NCBI GenBank assembly: GCA_017999075.1
Contig: JAGOBX010000181.1
Location: forward strand, 1-7,036
Length of the DNA stretch: 7,036 nucleotides
Source of the DNA: Candidatus Babelota bacterium
GTDB lineage: Bacteria; JAGOBX01
Reading direction: 5' to 3'
Numbering within the stretch: position 1 is the first letter of the stretch; each line of letters starts with the position of its first letter. The notes beneath the pieces were generated by a model, which did not search any database, was not told where the DNA came from, and saw nothing but the letters and a program-made list of their open reading frames with translations. Below are positions 5,407 to 7,036 of this stretch, in pieces. The position numbers and the translations under genes were made by a program.

Positions 5407-6579
5407 ATGGAATCTCAACTTGAAATTTATGATTTGAGTTTAAAAAAAACAGATGAGGAACTTTGCGGAGATAAAGTTAAAATTTATTCGAATAAAGAAA
5501 AAACAATAATTGTACTGTCTGACGGACTTGGAAGCGGAGTAAAAGCAAATATACTTGCGACTATGACTTCTGAAATAATTGTGAAAATGCTTAGCGAAAA
5601 TATTCCTCTTGAAGAAGTTATTAATACAATAATATCTACTTTACCTATTTGTCAAATCAGGAAAATTGCTTATGCGACATTCACTATTCTTGAAATAGAT
5701 AATAATACATATAAATATAAAGTGGTAAATTTTGATAATCCGAAAGTGTTTGTATTTAAAAATAAAAAAATTATGCATATGGACCGGGAATCCAGGCAGG
5801 TGATAGACAAAAAAATTAATATATTTGAAAATAAGCTGGATGAAGGCGATTTTATAGGAATTATAAGTGATGGAGTTATGTATGCTGGATTGGGATCATC
5901 TTTTAATTTTGGCTGGGGCTGGGATAATATAGGTTTATTTATTGAAAATATTTTGAATTCTGAAAATGAGACCAAGCCTACAGCTCAGGAAATAGTTTAC
6001 AAAGTTATTACAAATACCCATAAACTGTACGGAGGAATTGTGGGAGACGATGCTTCTTTTGCCGGAATTATGCTGAGAGAGAAAAAGTCAATAATTATTT
6101 TTACTGGCCCGCCGTTAAATAAAGAAGATGATTTTAAAATAGTTAAACGCCTGCTTGATTTTAATGGCAGAAAAATTGTTTGCGGAGGAACTACTGGAAA
6201 TATTGTAGGCAGATATTTGAATTCTGAACCTGAGGTTGATATCCTTACAATGACTCATGATACACCGCCTATAGCAAGATTGAAAAAAATTGATTTGGTT
6301 ACAGAAGGAATTCTTACAATGACAAAGGCCCTTGATTATTTAAAAGAATTCGGCACAGATTCAGTAAGTTTATCAAAAAATGGCCAAAATGGAGCAGTGA
6401 TGCTTGCAAAAGAAATTATAGCTGCGGATTCAATTAAATTTATAGTGGGCCAAAAAATAAATGAATATTATCAGAATCCTGAATTGCCGTCGCAGATTTC
6501 AATAAGAAAAAATCTTATAAAAGATTTTGCAGTGTTTTTGCTTGAACAAAAAAAAGAAGTTTCTATAGAATATTGCTGA
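5407..6579 (+). CDS. SpoIIE-family (PP2C-type) Ser/Thr protein phosphatase with uncharacterised C-terminal domain
   Basis: A 390-residue soluble protein. Residues 1-226 are a PP2C/SpoIIE phosphatase, which removes phosphate from Ser/Thr using two metal ions. The metal-binding acidic residues are visible: Asp22 in ELCGDKV, Asp39 in LSDGLGSG (37-44), Asp155 in ISDGVMYAG (153-161) and Asp214/215 in GDDASFAG. Residues 228-390 form a second domain with TGPPLNKEDD (233-242), CGGTTGNIVGRYL (259-271), a PPIARL block and LVTEGILTMTKAL (297-309). I recall this arrangement from phosphatases beside group B hydrogenases, but know of no assigned function for the C-terminal half; the glycine-rich CGGTTGN could bind a nucleotide or phosphate. 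There is no sensor domain of its own, so the preceding PAS protein may supply input. No Ser/Thr kinase or STAS substrate is encoded nearby, so the target is elsewhere. It ends 8 bp from the convergent kinase gene. Confidence 0.9.
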   Translation: MESQLEIYDLSLKKTDEELCGDKVKIYSNKEKTIIVLSDGLGSGVKANILATMTSEIIVKMLSENIPLEEVINTIISTLPICQIRKIAYATFTILEIDNNTYKYKVVNFDNPKVFVFKNKKIMHMDRESRQVIDKKINIFENKLDEGDFIGIISDGVMYAGLGSSFNFGWGWDNIGLFIENILNSENETKPTAQEIVYKVITNTHKLYGGIVGDDASFAGIMLREKKSIIIFTGPPLNKEDDFKIVKRLLDFNGRKIVCGGTTGNIVGRYLNSEPEVDILTMTHDTPPIARLKKIDLVTEGILTMTKALDYLKEFGTDSVSLSKNGQNGAVMLAKEIIAADSIKFIVGQKINEYYQNPELPSQISIRKNLIKDFAVFLLEQKKEVSIEYC

Positions 6580-6587
6580 AAATTTGT

Positions 6588-7036
6588 TTATTTGGAACTT
6601 AAATTCCATTTTAAAATAAACTTAGCATATCCTGATGATTTAGAAAAACCAGGTAATTCGCCTGTAATAAATGACTCGTCGAATTCTGATTCTATTTTAA
6701 TTTCTCCGTTGTAAAGTTTTATTATGCTGTAGGATATGCTTAATCCCAGACCTGTTCCGTCTCCTGTTTTTTTTGTTGTAAAATACGGGTCAAATACTTT
6801 GTCTATATGCTCTTTTTTTATTCCAGTCCCATTATCGAAGAATTCGATAATTAAAAATTTAAGATCGTCATACATTTTTATTTGGATATTTTTATTTTGT
6901 TTTCCTGAATGTTTTAGTGAATAAATAGCATTAAACATAAGATTAACAAAAACCTGTTTTATTTGGTCTGTATTAGCATAAATAACAGGGTTTGATGCAG
7001 TATCGGTAAATGTGAGAGATATATTGTTTTTTTTAA
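6588..7036 (-). CDS. Histidine kinase, C-terminal ATPase domain (truncated by right window edge)
   Basis: The minus-strand frame runs from the window edge to TAA at 6590-6588, giving the last 148 residues; the start, sensor region and phospho-accepting His lie outside. The HATPase_c boxes are all there: the N box in DQIKQVFVNLMFNA (Asn at 6942-6944 and 6930-6932), the G1 box DNGTGI (6836-6819), the F box FDPYFTT and the G2 box GTGLG (6758-6744) followed by LSIS. An ATG at 6938 lies inside the N box and is not the start. After the G2 helix the loop before the last strand is longer than usual (ESFITGELPGFSKSSGY), with an otherwise normal end. It is convergent with the phosphatase gene, with only 8 bp between the stops and no terminator visible there. 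Its partner could be the multi-receiver regulator at the left edge, but the genes are not adjacent. Confidence 0.9.
   Translation of the reverse strand, partial: KKNNISLTFTDTASNPVIYANTDQIKQVFVNLMFNAIYSLKHSGKQNKNIQIKMYDDLKFLIIEFFDNGTGIKKEHIDKVFDPYFTTKKTGDGTGLGLSISYSIIKLYNGEIKIESEFDESFITGELPGFSKSSGYAKFILKWNLSSK

Noticed and set aside
5670-5975. Minus-strand open frame of 101 codons
   Set aside because: Antisense to the PP2C catalytic domain, with no domain of its own.
6736-6924. Plus-strand open frame of 62 codons
   Set aside because: Antisense to the histidine kinase ATPase boxes; no support for coding.

Overview
The window is very AT-rich (about 23-35% GC in the lines I counted). It uses the standard stops, with TGA as a true stop after the phosphatase gene. 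The central operon encodes an oxygen-sensitive [FeFe] hydrogenase, so the host is an obligate or fermentative anaerobe. AT-rich Clostridia, Spirochaetes (Brachyspira-like), Elusimicrobiota/Endomicrobiia or relatives all fit; the sequence does not let me choose between them.

Layout. (1) 1-1348, minus: N-terminal 449 residues of a signalling protein cut by the left edge, built as pseudo-receiver, degenerate GGDEF domain, then an intact receiver. Its promoter lies at 1402-1430. (2) 1349-1619, 271 bp without a protein gene. It holds two back-to-back promoters and a strongly predicted free-standing small RNA (1501-1588), whose 5' and 3' ends pair over 10 bp and are followed by eight T. (3) 1620-2570, minus: an extended SDR (NAD(P)-dependent epimerase/reductase-like) with no evident link to its neighbours. 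(4) 2571-2687: divergent intergenic region with a 9+9 bp palindrome abutting the SDR start codon and a candidate promoter for the operon. (5) 2688-6579, plus: five genes reading the same way, namely thioredoxin-like [2Fe-2S] protein, group-B-type [FeFe] hydrogenase, second thioredoxin-like [2Fe-2S] protein, small PAS protein, and SpoIIE-type (PP2C) phosphatase with an uncharacterised C-terminal domain. (6) 6588-7036, minus: C-terminal ATPase part of a histidine kinase, convergent with the phosphatase and cut by the right edge.

How the genes may work together. Hydrogenase, two small [2Fe-2S] carriers, PAS sensor and PP2C phosphatase form one co-directional set. The simplest reading (inference) is that H2 or ferredoxin redox state is read by the hydrogenase and small Fe-S proteins, passed to the PAS protein, and converted into Ser/Thr dephosphorylation of a target not encoded here. 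A histidine kinase and a multi-receiver protein lie on the opposite strand at the two ends, so the locus is rich in signalling genes. The parts I find least explained are the small RNA, the phosphatase C-terminal domain and the degenerate GGDEF protein.
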